A stretch of 62,045 bases of DNA from Ophiocordyceps camponoti-saundersi (nom. inval.). Its lineage: Eukaryota; Ascomycota; Sordariomycetes; Hypocreales; Ophiocordycipitaceae. This document shows, in pieces, positions 61,881-62,045 of the stretch (positions are counted from its first letter, which is position 1; every line of letters starts with the position of its first letter). A model generated the notes under the pieces. That model was not told the DNA's origin, did not search any database, and was given only the letters and a program-made list of their open reading frames with translations. The position numbers were made by a program, and so were the translations under genes. The DNA is taken from NCBI GenBank assembly GCA_003339415.1, contig PDHQ01000206.1, positions 1-62,045 of the forward strand, in the 5' to 3' direction.

Positions 61881-62045
61881 TGTAATAAATCGGCTATAAG
61901 TACTTATATACTTATCCGATTACTAAGCAAACTACTTAGTAAAATCCGCGATAAATTCTTATATAAGCAGAAAATATTACTTATATTAGTAAGCTACCTA
62001 AATAAGGTATAAAATACTAATATTTAAATATTTAAGTATTTTATA
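61881..62045 (+). repeat. D LTR, first 165 bp, cut by the window end
   Basis: It starts TGTAATAAATCGGCTATAAG and matches 38587-38751 closely. It keeps the original TG start, which the other copies have lost, and so defines the LTR border. Whether it is a solo LTR or the start of a complete element cannot be seen. If a TSD exists it should be GACAG. Confidence 0.9.

Noticed and set aside
1352..62045. D LTRs at the two window edges seen as terminal inverted repeats of one giant DNA transposon
   Set aside because: A third copy at 38587-39698 is a solo unit with its own TSD, and the copy at 61881 continues past the window; they are independent LTRs.

Overview
The window looks like a gene-free AT isochore of a filamentous ascomycete (Pezizomycotina). 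The dinucleotides CA and TG are almost absent on both strands over nearly the whole 62 kb, while CG, TC, GA, CC and GG survive. That is the footprint of repeat-induced point mutation (RIP) acting on CpA. I found no intact protein gene, tRNA, rRNA or CRISPR array. Everything I can identify is a transposable element or its remnant, and every coding remnant carries stops, mostly where Gln or Trp codons are expected (CAA/CAG to TAA/TAG, TGG to TAG). I cannot name the species.

The elements are nested, and most boundaries are fixed by target-site duplications (TSDs), matched LTRs or empty sites in related copies. The outermost host is a plus-strand Ty1/copia element, copia A', seen in pieces at 24426-24654, 50181-50846, 52695-52936 and 60127-60835. 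A minus-strand LINE (LINE-M, 14138-16993 and 23669-24425, with a stub near 7988-8045) lies in A'. LINE-M was in turn hit by a second copia A copy (2464-7987), by a minus-strand copia with both 673-bp LTRs (copia 2, 8046-14132, TSD TATTA) and by a full-length plus-strand LINE (LINE1, 17008-23654). The copia A copy is cut on its left by a minus-strand element carrying a 1112-bp LTR (family D).

Inside A' to the right come several more insertions. Chromovirus gypsy 1 (24655-34175, TSD ATTAT, 249-bp LTRs) itself holds a 1.87-kb retroposon X and a truncated LINE1 copy. LINE A (plus, 34192-50180) is split by LINE B (minus, 38408-46772), which holds a perfect solo LTR of family D (38587-39698, TSD CTAGG). 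LINE A also holds a 293-bp X fragment. Further right are a second X copy (50847-52694) and chromovirus gypsy 2 (53115-59670, TSD TTATT, 186-bp LTRs). The window ends inside another D LTR (61881-62045).

The elements do not work together as a pathway. They form a dated stack: outer elements are the most eroded, and some inner or short ones (31272-31975, 48643-48935, the 5' end of LINE B) keep much more C and G. Such nests are typical of RIP-type AT isochores, pericentromeres and centromeres of ascomycetes; the sequence alone cannot tell which. The least explained items are retroposon X and a roughly 320-bp lightly mutated insertion near 60370-60690.
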